Program-made: the position numbers and the translations under genes
IMG/VR virus record: IMGVR_UViG_3300033182_000980
Span: 248,001-312,000 of that record
DNA: 64,000 nucleotides
Reading direction: 5' to 3' (one strand)
Source: a virus
Shown: piece after piece, positions 32,933-40,875 of the stretch
How the letters are laid out: each line of letters begins with the position of its first letter
Numbering within the stretch: position 1 is the first letter of the stretch
Notes under the pieces: generated by a model
Database searches by the model: none
What the model was told of the DNA's origin: nothing
Seen by the model: only the letters and a program-made list of their open reading frames with translations

Positions 32933-33670
32933 ATGAGAAGATCAGCATCAGAAGTAATCAGAGAGCTTGAGTCAAGAGTCGATCAGCTTGAAAAACAAGC
33001 TGGTCTATTTGATTTCTTTCGCAGTGAGAAAACGATTCAAACCGAGACTAAAGAGCTTGAGAAGTTAGTCAAGTCTATACGAGGTGTCAGTCGTGTTGCC
33101 ATTGACATCAAAAACCGAGATCGTTGCAAAATGAAAGTAACCTATGAAGGTGAAACCCTTATTCTTAAAGGGTGGTGCAATGATGATGAGTTAGGTATTT
33201 ATGGTAAGGGCAAAAGAGCTGTCTATATACCAGGTAGTCCAGGTGTCGGACTTTTGACAACACACGGCATAAGATCAAGGGGAGGAAGACCTTCATCTAA
33301 AGGGGGGAAGATTAACACTTATGTATTTGGGGGTCAGATAAGACGAGGCAAAGTGATTACAGTCAGTCTCTACACCATGAATGGATCTCGTGTTAAAGAT
33401 ACCAAAGAACTTGAGGCTTTCTTAGATTTGATTTTAGAGGATGCACTCGATGATGGACCTCGCAAGAGGGAAGAAGAAATCGAGAGACAGAGGATTGAGA
33501 AGGAAAGGGTTGAACAGGAGAGGGTACACAACAGAAAGGTGCAGAAGGAGAGGGAAGAGCGTAAGCGTCAAAAGAGGGAGATGTTTGAAAAGAACAGACA
33601 AAAAAAGATGCAGGGTAGGCAAGCCAGCCTAAGCTCAAACCGATTAGTAAAGAGCAGAAGCCATTGGTGA
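32933..33670 (+). CDS. Late protein with N-terminal MRRSASEVI tag and charged coiled-coil tail
   Basis: 245 aa. Opens MRRSASEVIRELESRVDQLE, the shared tag, then KQAGLFDFFRSEK. The middle is an alpha/beta domain related to the frameshifted gene at 28239. Residues ~180-245 are an Arg/Lys/Glu-rich single helix, probably nucleic-acid- or protein-binding. The charged tail and late promoter suggest a virion-internal protein (inference). Function unknown. Confidence 0.6.
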   Translation: MRRSASEVIRELESRVDQLEKQAGLFDFFRSEKTIQTETKELEKLVKSIRGVSRVAIDIKNRDRCKMKVTYEGETLILKGWCNDDELGIYGKGKRAVYIPGSPGVGLLTTHGIRSRGGRPSSKGGKINTYVFGGQIRRGKVITVSLYTMNGSRVKDTKELEAFLDLILEDALDDGPRKREEEIERQRIEKERVEQERVHNRKVQKEREERKRQKREMFEKNRQKKMQGRQASLSSNRLVKSRSHW

Positions 33671-33701
33671 TGGATATGGAGTCATCTACACTTCGTGGTA
33701 G
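33666..33701 (+). pseudogene. Remnant of the 3' end of the 109-aa gene
   Basis: Read from 33666, the bases encode GDGYGVIYTSW-stop, matching EEGYEVIYTSWW-stop at the end of the gene ending at 32866. A late promoter and a tagged gene follow in both places. So the 3' gene end, promoter, leader and tag were duplicated as a block. Confidence 0.7.
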
Positions 33702-33706
33702 TGATT

Positions 33707-33762
33707 TTTATAAATTATTTATAGGTTCTCATAAGTGATCTAACCTTAACCCCTATGGAGAA
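33707..33762 (+). promoter_or_regulatory. Late-type promoter and SD-sequestering hairpin
   Basis: TTTATAAATTATTTATA at 33707-33723. TTCTCATA (33726-33733) pairs with TAT-G-GAGAA (33754-33762), eight pairs with one bulge, over the SD of the gene at 33768. Confidence 0.6.
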
Positions 33763-33767
33763 TGAAC

Positions 33768-34496
33768 ATGAGAAGGTCTGCTTCAGAAGTTATCAGAAAC
33801 CTTGAAATGAGGATTGCTCGTCTTGAGCGAGTTGCGAAGTCAGATGGTCCAGTGCTGAAAGCCATCAATTCTTCAAATGCTTACCATCACCCGCATTATG
33901 GTGGAAGCTACACCACTGCGATGCTTTTTGAGTTAAGATCTAATAAGAGATGGGAAGCAGTCCTTGACGGAAATGTTGTCATCGTATCTCAAGGATTGAT
34001 CGACGGTAAAACCAAGACTACTAAGAAAACCTTTGATGACGGTGTTGATGCTGAACGACACTTTAGGAGAATCTTGGGTAGGAAACTTAATCAAGGTGGG
34101 GTGGATTGGACATCTGCGTTCTATGCAAAAGACGGAGATAAGAGCGAGAGAGGAAGGCATCATGGTCCTTCCGAAATAATGTATGGTCGTTATCCTACCC
34201 CTAATAACCTACAGGAGAGATACCACGCAACCGCTTTACCAGACATTAAATCTGCTCTTGACGAGTTAGAGGGTATGGCTATTCCTGCTCTTATGGAAGA
34301 TGACTTTCATAGCGGGGATAGACATCTACAACACGCACTCGTACTGATTGGTAGCCACAACGGTCATGAAGATTTGTCCACCTCATTATTTGAGGGGATC
34401 TTATCTGCCAAGCAAAACTTAAAGAGTGGATTAGACTCTGATCAAGTAATCAGAGATATATCTGATCTCGTGGATCAGATCAGACGCAAGATGTGA
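33768..34496 (+). CDS. Late protein with N-terminal MRRSASEVI tag, weakly WGR-like
   Basis: 242 aa from ATG 33768; ATG 33762 is in frame, but the paralogue at 32933 supports 33768. The tag MRRSASEVIRNLEMRIARLE is followed by a domain (MLFELRSNKRWEAVLDGNV ... FDDGVDAERHFRRILGRKL) that loosely resembles a WGR domain, which occurs in DNA-associated proteins; this is a weak call. The C-terminal half is helical. The 3' end is 9 bases from the convergent gene. Confidence 0.6.
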   Translation: MRRSASEVIRNLEMRIARLERVAKSDGPVLKAINSSNAYHHPHYGGSYTTAMLFELRSNKRWEAVLDGNVVIVSQGLIDGKTKTTKKTFDDGVDAERHFRRILGRKLNQGGVDWTSAFYAKDGDKSERGRHHGPSEIMYGRYPTPNNLQERYHATALPDIKSALDELEGMAIPALMEDDFHSGDRHLQHALVLIGSHNGHEDLSTSLFEGILSAKQNLKSGLDSDQVIRDISDLVDQIRRKM

Positions 34497-34505
34497 TTAG
34501 ATAAG

Positions 34506-34853
34506 TTAAGATTTCCACCAGTCATCGAACGCTCCCCATTCGATCATCTCATATAGGTCAGTAGGGATCGACCCGACACAATCATGGTGAAACCACTCAC
34601 CATTTTGCCTTATACGCCACTTTTTGAGTTCTTCATGTAGGTGGGCTTCCCTCCACCCTAAACCTTCAAAAGAGGCTATAAGGCGAAGCTCATGTGAAGC
34701 ACCTGTTTGGAGTTGCTTGAGTCTCTTCTTAGGGTGCTTGGATCGACCTATCTTAATCATGCCTGTCTTGCTCGCCTGGATGAAGTACAGATAGTCTCCC
34801 TGCTTTCGTTGCTTTTGCTCACGATTTCTATTTAACATTTCTTCTAAGGTCAT
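34506..34853 (-). CDS. GIY-YIG family (T5orf172/MUG113-like) protein
   Basis: 115 aa. YLYFIQASKTGMIKIGRSKH gives the GIY-YIG-type strands (YFI ... KIG) and KKRLKQLQTG the following Arg helix. EAHLHEELKKWRIR and GEWF complete the T5orf172/MUG113 pattern. Probably a small nuclease. It ends the long leftward operon, with its own CATATAAT element at 34873-34882. Confidence 0.8.
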   Translation of the reverse strand: MTLEEMLNRNREQKQRKQGDYLYFIQASKTGMIKIGRSKHPKKRLKQLQTGASHELRLIASFEGLGWREAHLHEELKKWRIRQNGEWFHHDCVGSIPTDLYEMIEWGAFDDWWKS

Positions 34854-34883
34854 CGTATTACTCCTTGTGTGTATTATATGAGC

Positions 34884-36059
34884 TTAAAAGAAATAATCAT
34901 CCCTAACCCATTTAGGTTCGGATGTTAAACCCTTACTCCAAATAAAGATCGGCTCACAAGTTGGGAGGTCTGTTTTCTGACCTCCTCGCTCGGACATACG
35001 ATAGCCAATCACACCCTCATAGGTCGCTCCTAAGTTTCTCATGTGTTCAAGCATCGGTGTGCAGATGTCCTCACCTTTTTTATCTGCGATGTTGATTGCT
35101 ATCCTACCACCCTCTTTAAGTACCGACCAGCATTTAGTGAGGGTAGCGAGTAAGAAATCGTTGACCCAATCTTTAAGATCTGGATAACGCTTCCACGATT
35201 GAGTCTCCTCTTGGCTGTACCTCTCGATGTCGAAGTAAGGTGGACTCGTAAATACAAAGTCCACCTTAACATCAGATAGATCAGCATCCTCTGCTGGAGA
35301 GCAAATAAATCGAGTGGTCTTACCTGTATCGCAGAGATTGACGATTTGCTGGTAAGGCTCATGAAGGTTCGTATTAGGATCAATCCCGATATAAGACTCC
35401 GCGTTCGAGGCAAGGAAACCGACAAGCCTATCGCCCCACCCTGCCGAGAAATCTAAGACACTTTTGGCTTGGAACAGATCGTAGAGAGCTTTAGCTGATT
35501 CGGCTTTAAACTGACTTGCCATATATGTGTGCATCTTTAAGGCTCTTCTAAGGGTTTGCTTATTGACTCCACCTCTCTCATAGATGTCTCTCTCACAAAT
35601 GCCAAAGAAGCATCTTAAGAATGAGTTGCTTTTACTGGCATTGACCCACTCATCATAGGGTGAGTTTCCTTGAGTTCGATAGCTACATTTCATCCTCTGT
35701 GATTGGGTAAACAGATTAGAGACAGCCTTACCTTTGTAGTAGCTGTTAAGGTAAACATATTTACCTTGATAGGTTGTGTCTAGGGGTGTAGCTTGGCGAG
35801 GTGCGATCCATTCTTCAAATACGAATGGATCTTCCTTTGCTTTAAGATCATTAAAGTCGTTTATTGCCTGTCCTACTGTGTACTCGGAGTAGGGGTAAGG
35901 CAAAGACTCAATGATGGGTGCGATGTGATCTTTGATCTGTTCCTTAGTGTATGTCTCACGAAGCATACTCCACTCATTAGGGAGTATGTGAATATATCCG
36001 TCTTTGATATACTCAATGTCATCTAGCGACTTGAGTGTGGTTTTATAGTCAAAGTACAT
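34884..36059 (-). CDS. SPPY-type amino-methyltransferase-like protein, paralogue B
   Basis: 391 aa. Motif I DFSAGWGDRLVGFLASNA, GIDPN and motif IV FTSPPYFDIERYSQEETQS are intact. Closest to paralogue D (MHTYMASQFK region, and SPYDEW / SPMFEW in the variable part). It starts directly after the stop of the PLP-enzyme gene (GGTGCTTAAATG), so it is coupled to the TS/PP-loop/PLP cassette. It ends KWVRDDYFF, lacking the FFGV end of the other copies. Predicted SAM-dependent; the modified base and site are unknown. Confidence 0.8.
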   Translation of the reverse strand: MYFDYKTTLKSLDDIEYIKDGYIHILPNEWSMLRETYTKEQIKDHIAPIIESLPYPYSEYTVGQAINDFNDLKAKEDPFVFEEWIAPRQATPLDTTYQGKYVYLNSYYKGKAVSNLFTQSQRMKCSYRTQGNSPYDEWVNASKSNSFLRCFFGICERDIYERGGVNKQTLRRALKMHTYMASQFKAESAKALYDLFQAKSVLDFSAGWGDRLVGFLASNAESYIGIDPNTNLHEPYQQIVNLCDTGKTTRFICSPAEDADLSDVKVDFVFTSPPYFDIERYSQEETQSWKRYPDLKDWVNDFLLATLTKCWSVLKEGGRIAINIADKKGEDICTPMLEHMRNLGATYEGVIGYRMSERGGQKTDLPTCEPIFIWSKGLTSEPKWVRDDYFF

Positions 36060-36893
36060 TTAAGCACCTAAATTCCAGAATAGGGTTTTCCCTTTTAACT
36101 TGTATGGATTTTCAGTGATCCACTCCCATGCTTTTTTATCCCAGAGTTTGTTGCAAGGGAATGGGGTTGTGAAGTGATCCATCTCATCGTAGAAATCGTA
36201 CTCGGACTTATAAATCTTGAGGCAAGATGGGACACTTCCTAGATTAGAGATCAGAGCCTTCTCTATAGTCTTAACGCTAGAGGTAGCAACGATTACAATC
36301 TTCTTCCCTTCAAAGTCTGGCTCAAACATAACACCAGCGATGTAGTCAACACCTAAGAACCCTTTAATCAGCCCAACACTTGTAATGCCACTACCCCCTT
36401 CAATGACTAGTGTGTTGTATTCATTCCGAGAGAAGAACTCTTTAGAACGCTCTGTCCAATAGTTGATGTAGACAGGGTGGTTGAACGCATCTGGACACAT
36501 CTGCCAATCGTTTTGAGAAGCTATTTTCTTTGTCTGCGAGGACAAGATAGCTACCATGTTGTGCTTTAAGGGGATCAACTCTCCACCATATAACTCGACC
36601 TTTTTCAGCATCTCTTGAGAGTACGCTTTTGTGTTCGGGTAAGCTATTTTGATGTCATAGCCTAGCTCTTTGCCCCAATAAGCTAACGCCCACCCTGTGT
36701 ACGATCCTCTGACTGTGAGGTGTACAATGGGTTTATCTTTTGTGAAGTAGTCCGAGGCGAGAAGTCTCCTTATGCCTTCAAGTTTCGCCCAAGGGGGGAG
36801 ATCGAGGGAGCCGTTGAGTAGATCATCTCTTTTGACATCGACATTTTTGTGTTTGACTTTGTATGTTTCTACTGGAGTATCAAAGTTTAACAT
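36060..36893 (-). CDS. PLP-dependent enzyme, tryptophan-synthase-beta fold (ACC deaminase / D-cysteine desulfhydrase-like)
   Basis: 277 aa from ATG 36893 (MLNFDTPVETYKVK), SD AAGG; the longer frame start has none. VKRDDLLNGSLDLPPWAKLE includes the conserved KRDD and, at about K37, the expected PLP lysine. HLTVRGSYTGWALAYWGKEL corresponds to the Ser-Asn/Thr substrate loop, and IEGGSGITSVGLIKG to the glycine-rich phosphate loop. Fold-type II members make or break C-N or C-S bonds at the beta position. It overlaps the PP-loop gene by 14 bases, so the two probably act in one pathway. Substrate unknown. Confidence 0.75.
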   Translation of the reverse strand: MLNFDTPVETYKVKHKNVDVKRDDLLNGSLDLPPWAKLEGIRRLLASDYFTKDKPIVHLTVRGSYTGWALAYWGKELGYDIKIAYPNTKAYSQEMLKKVELYGGELIPLKHNMVAILSSQTKKIASQNDWQMCPDAFNHPVYINYWTERSKEFFSRNEYNTLVIEGGSGITSVGLIKGFLGVDYIAGVMFEPDFEGKKIVIVATSSVKTIEKALISNLGSVPSCLKIYKSEYDFYDEMDHFTTPFPCNKLWDKKAWEWITENPYKLKGKTLFWNLGA

Positions 36894-37791
36894 TGAACAT
36901 CGCCTTTTCTTCAAACTCTATGTCTTTGAGTATTTGGTTGTATATCGCTCTAGTGTCTTTATATGAAGTCCCTGCTAATAAGACTCTTCTGTGTAAGCCC
37001 TTTAAGCCTCCACTTTTCCCTGTGGTGTGGAAGTTGGATCTGTTCGTTTTGTGTTTATCAAAGTATTCTTTATGCGTATGTTCGGTAATGAACCATTTGG
37101 GCTGGATCTTATTACTAGCTGGATTGAGCAGTAGCTGATCCCACAGTAGAGATTTACACAAGGACTCTATTCGGGGTGTGCGAAATGGACACAACACTTC
37201 AATACCCTTACTTTTTAAGAACTGTCTTATCACCCACAGGTTGTGAGGGCTTCCAGAAGGGTACTTTTCTTCTAGCTCTTTCTCGACTAAGTTTTTGAAA
37301 TAGTTATCTAGGGCAACCCTAGACCCTCCTTTTTTGTATGCTCCCCAAAGGCTGTTAACTTTCGCTCCGCTGTGAGCAAACATCGTAGTGTAAAACCCTG
37401 TGATCAGATAGGGTGTGGTCATTTGATTTCTCATGTAAGAATAAGCATGACAAACCTGTGTCTCTATATTCCTCGTTGTGCGTGTGGTCTTAATGACTTC
37501 CTTAACTTCCCTTAACAAGTCATCTCGAATAGGGTCAGAGGGGATGGTAGCCACTTTCAAGGGTAGGTCATAATGCTTTGCTATTTGTTGAGCATACTCA
37601 AGGTCTTTGGAATACTCGCCCTCAATCTCAAAGGTGATCAGCTCTTTTGGCGGCCTTCTTAGCTCTATCATTGTGAACAATAGCATGGAAGAATCTATCC
37701 CACCAGAAAACGAGAGACTAATGTCTTGGGGTAGGTTTCTTACCGAGTCATAGATTGCTTCTTTAAATTCCTGTACCCATGTGTGTGTCAT
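36880..37791 (-). CDS. PP-loop ATP pyrophosphatase, asparagine-synthetase C-domain-like
   Basis: 303 aa. LSFSGGIDSSMLLFTMIE carries the SGG-x-DSS PP-loop, which binds ATP and forms an adenylate in Asn synthetase, NAD synthetase and related enzymes. FEIEGEYSKDLEYAQQIAKHYDL fits the following AANH fold. There is no N-terminal glutaminase domain, so it must use another amine donor or serve as an adenylating/ligase module. It starts inside the TS-like gene (29-base overlap) and overlaps the PLP gene. Role in making a modified nucleotide is inference from context. Confidence 0.8.
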   Translation of the reverse strand: MTHTWVQEFKEAIYDSVRNLPQDISLSFSGGIDSSMLLFTMIELRRPPKELITFEIEGEYSKDLEYAQQIAKHYDLPLKVATIPSDPIRDDLLREVKEVIKTTRTTRNIETQVCHAYSYMRNQMTTPYLITGFYTTMFAHSGAKVNSLWGAYKKGGSRVALDNYFKNLVEKELEEKYPSGSPHNLWVIRQFLKSKGIEVLCPFRTPRIESLCKSLLWDQLLLNPASNKIQPKWFITEHTHKEYFDKHKTNRSNFHTTGKSGGLKGLHRRVLLAGTSYKDTRAIYNQILKDIEFEEKAMFNVKL

Positions 37792-38470
37792 ATCTTCTCA
37801 TCAACTCTCTTGAGTTTTTTAACTCGTTGTTTTGAGTCCTTACATGACAAGAATGAGCAAACGAGGTTACGAGTCCGAAATCTAAACAGCCACTCTCTTT
37901 ACAGAGGAAATCGCATAGGTCAACGAGAGCCATGTAGTCAGCATATCCAGACTTGGACACAGCTTGGCTTCTAAAGTTAGCTGTTAAGTTAAGTTTCCCA
38001 CCTCTAGGTTTCAAGTCGATTGTCAGTAAGCAAGGCATACCGCCCATAACCTTTTTACCATCCGACTGAGGATCATATACACCAATGACAATCGTTTTAG
38101 CTTGCTTGTTTTCCCTTAGCCTCTTAATCGCCTGCTCGATTTGATTGAAGCCTCCGTTCCAAGAAATCATTCGCCCCCAATAACTATTCGTCCATTTCCC
38201 CTCTTTGTTCTGCTGATACTCTAACATCTGTGGGAACAACATATTAGGTTCTGGCTTCACAAAGGTAACAGACTTAGCATAGTCGATACGCTCATCTCCA
38301 AAGATGTCTCTAAACTCTTTATCAAACACAGGGCAGACCTCGGAGGATTTGATCTCTATACCCATGTTTAAAATCTCATAAAGACCTCCCATATTCATGC
38401 CTTTGTCAAGGATGTCTTGAGTCGCTTTGACCCATGCTTCTGCACAGTTGTTTGCTGTTATGTGATACAT
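37763..38470 (-). CDS. Thymidylate-synthase-fold enzyme, possibly dCMP-specific
   Basis: 235 aa, a little shorter than ThyA (264 aa). MPCLLTIDLKPRGGKLNLTA includes the catalytic Cys (C147, E. coli C146), and FRSQA gives the phosphate-binding RS at 167-168, though the usual RS-x-D Asp is absent. Aligned from that Arg without gaps, D178 falls at E. coli N177. In T4 dCMP hydroxymethylase an Asp there selects cytosine, so dCMP may be the substrate. The WGRM motif at 98-101 fits the fold. Its SD lies in the FFGV end of the upstream methyltransferase gene. Thymidylate synthase activity itself is the main alternative. Confidence 0.75.
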   Translation of the reverse strand: MYHITANNCAEAWVKATQDILDKGMNMGGLYEILNMGIEIKSSEVCPVFDKEFRDIFGDERIDYAKSVTFVKPEPNMLFPQMLEYQQNKEGKWTNSYWGRMISWNGGFNQIEQAIKRLRENKQAKTIVIGVYDPQSDGKKVMGGMPCLLTIDLKPRGGKLNLTANFRSQAVSKSGYADYMALVDLCDFLCKESGCLDFGLVTSFAHSCHVRTQNNELKNSRELMRRYDTHMGTGI

Positions 38471-38473
38471 ATT

Positions 38474-39679
38474 CTACACTCCAAAGAAGTTGTCTTGATG
38501 CCATTTAGGTTCGGGAGCTTCACCCTTACTCCAGATAAAGATCGGTTCGCAAAACACATCTATCTTCGACAACTCATCGTTTAAGGAATGGTGATTGCCT
38601 GGCCTCTTAGACATACGATAACCCATGACTCCTTCATAGGTTGCCCCTAGTGAGTCCATGTACTCGATCATGGGCTGACATACTCGTATGTCTCCTCTTA
38701 CTTTATCCGAGATGTTCACGCATATACGACCCCCATCTTCTAAAGCGTCCCAACATTTTTTTAGAGTCGGGTAGAGGAAGCCATTAAGCCAGTCATCTGT
38801 ATCTGGATAACGCTTCCATGATTGCGTGTCCTCTTGGCTGTACTTCTCGGTATCAAAGTAAGGTGGACTAGTGAATACAAAGTCTACTTTAACATCGGAT
38901 AGATCAGCATCCTCTGCCGGCGAACAGATAAACCGAGTGGACTTATTCGTAGAACAATAATCAGCGATCTTCTGATAAGGTTCATGGAGCTTAGTGTTAG
39001 GGTCTAGTCCGACATAAGACTCCGCATCCGAGGCTAAAAACCCAACTAACCTGTCGCCCCACCCCATAGAGAAATCTAAGACTCGTTTAGCTCCGAAGAA
39101 GTTATACATAGCCTTAGCTAAGGTAGGCTTAAACTGAGCTGGAATATATCCAGACATACCGATAGCGTTTACAAGTATCTTGCTATTCACACCCTTTGAC
39201 GGATCGTATAGTGTCCATAGAGGTCTAAGGAACGCTCTCTTTTTGGACTTGAGGTCTGTTCGAGTCCATTGCCTCATTGCACTTGGGAACTGCTTATGAT
39301 CAACCTCTAAACGCATAGGCTCACTATATTGGTTAGACACCTTGAGTCCTTTGTTATTAGGGGCGAAGTAAAGATACCTCCCTTGATAGGTATGGGGCTG
39401 ATCTATCTCGCACCGAGGCAACCCCCACTCTCCCTCAATCGGGGTCATGTAATCGGATTGAACCTCTAGCCAGTCTTTCTTGATCTCTTGAGGAGTGTAC
39501 TTAGTGAATGGGTAAGGTAGCCCTTCAATCTTTGCCGACAGGTAGTCTGTGATCTCATCTCTACTAAAGTTATCTACCATCTCTAACCACTGATGCGGTG
39601 GTATAAAGATTTCTTGTCCGCTCACAACAGCATAATCTTCAAGACTATCTTTTTTGGTTTTTTCATAATCAAAGAACAT
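38474..39679 (-). CDS. SPPY-type amino-methyltransferase-like protein, paralogue C
   Basis: 401 aa. Motif I DFSMGWGDRLVGFLASDA and motif IV FTSPPYFDTEKYSQEDTQS are intact. It is nearly the twin of paralogue E (40876-42081), with the same GEWGLPRCEID...HTYQG segment; differences cluster at residues ~120-180 (possible target recognition). SD GAAAGGAT upstream. The end FFGV-stop carries the GGAG used by the TS-like gene. Confidence 0.8.
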   Translation of the reverse strand: MFFDYEKTKKDSLEDYAVVSGQEIFIPPHQWLEMVDNFSRDEITDYLSAKIEGLPYPFTKYTPQEIKKDWLEVQSDYMTPIEGEWGLPRCEIDQPHTYQGRYLYFAPNNKGLKVSNQYSEPMRLEVDHKQFPSAMRQWTRTDLKSKKRAFLRPLWTLYDPSKGVNSKILVNAIGMSGYIPAQFKPTLAKAMYNFFGAKRVLDFSMGWGDRLVGFLASDAESYVGLDPNTKLHEPYQKIADYCSTNKSTRFICSPAEDADLSDVKVDFVFTSPPYFDTEKYSQEDTQSWKRYPDTDDWLNGFLYPTLKKCWDALEDGGRICVNISDKVRGDIRVCQPMIEYMDSLGATYEGVMGYRMSKRPGNHHSLNDELSKIDVFCEPIFIWSKGEAPEPKWHQDNFFGV

Positions 39680-39708
39680 ACTTAAATCCTTTCAAGATAC
39701 TTATAGGA

Positions 39709-40872
39709 TTATACTCCAAAGTAGTTATCTTGATGCCACTTAGGTTCTGGAGCTTCCCCTTTACTCCAAATAAAGATCGGTTCGCAGAATACCTCTCCTA
39801 GATTCATTCCGTTTCGCTTTTGCATCTTGTAGCCAATGACACCTTCATAGGTAGCCCCTAATCTCTCCATGTGGTCAATCATTGGCGAACAGATGTCTAA
39901 TCCTTTTTTGTCGGCTATGTTGATTGCTATCCGACCACCTTCTTCTAACGCTTCATAACACTTAGTAAGCGTGGGTAGCAGAAATGATTTAATCCACTGT
40001 TGAGGATTTCTGTATCGTTTCCACGATTGCGTATCTTCATCGCTATATCTTTCTATGTCGAAGTAAGGGGGGCTTGTAAAAACGAAGTCTACTTTAACAT
40101 CGGATAGATCAGCATCCTCTGCTGGAGAACAGATAAATCGAGTCTCCTTGTTCGTATCGCAGAAGCGTACAATCTGTCCATAAGGCTCATGGAGCTGGGT
40201 ATTAGGATCAATGCCGATATAGGACTCGGCATTGGAGGCGAGGAAGCCAACTAACCTATCGCCCCAACCAGCAGAGAAATCTAAAACCCGTTTAGCTCCG
40301 AAGAAGTTATATAAGGCGAGGGCAGTCTCTGGTTTAAACTGACTTGCCATATAGGTGTGCATCTTTAAGGCTCGGTACAGGACGCTGTTATTAAGCCCAC
40401 TTGCCTTGACCTCATCTTTAAGTATTCCAAACAGACACCTCAAAAATGAGCTTGGCTTGTTTGGGTGTTGCCATTCAAACATCGGGGAGTTTCCGTTATG
40501 GTATCCACAACACATCCTCTGCACTTGAGTAAACTGATTGGAGACTTTTTGACCCTTATTACTTGGCGTAAAGTATAAGGCTCTACCCTTATAAGTAAGC
40601 TCTATTGCTTCTGTTTGTCTTGGTGCGTTCCAAGTACCCAAAGTGTATGTAGGGGTAGCACCTTGAACTTGTGACCAGTCGCCTTGCGTTTCAAGTTCAA
40701 GGTATCTTCGTAGAGGGAAGGGCTTATCTTTTATGATCTCGGTTAAGTGTTGTTTTATCTCTTGGTCAGAGTAAAACTTTTTAAGGGCTTCCCAGTCCGA
40801 TGGTTTGCAGGACACAGTATCTGTGAAATACTCTGATATATCTTTCTTTTCGATCTCATAGTCAAAGAACAT
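39709..40872 (-). CDS. SPPY-type amino-methyltransferase-like protein, paralogue D
   Basis: 387 aa. Motifs DFSAGWGDRLVGFLASNA and FTSPPYFDIERYSDEDTQS are intact. Most like paralogue B. The SD is the GGGG in the end codons of paralogue E (TTTGGGGTATGAGCTATG), so C, D and E are a coupled trio separated by 3-29 bases. Confidence 0.8.
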   Translation of the reverse strand: MFFDYEIEKKDISEYFTDTVSCKPSDWEALKKFYSDQEIKQHLTEIIKDKPFPLRRYLELETQGDWSQVQGATPTYTLGTWNAPRQTEAIELTYKGRALYFTPSNKGQKVSNQFTQVQRMCCGYHNGNSPMFEWQHPNKPSSFLRCLFGILKDEVKASGLNNSVLYRALKMHTYMASQFKPETALALYNFFGAKRVLDFSAGWGDRLVGFLASNAESYIGIDPNTQLHEPYGQIVRFCDTNKETRFICSPAEDADLSDVKVDFVFTSPPYFDIERYSDEDTQSWKRYRNPQQWIKSFLLPTLTKCYEALEEGGRIAINIADKKGLDICSPMIDHMERLGATYEGVIGYKMQKRNGMNLGEVFCEPIFIWSKGEAPEPKWHQDNYFGV

Positions 40873-40875
40873 AGC

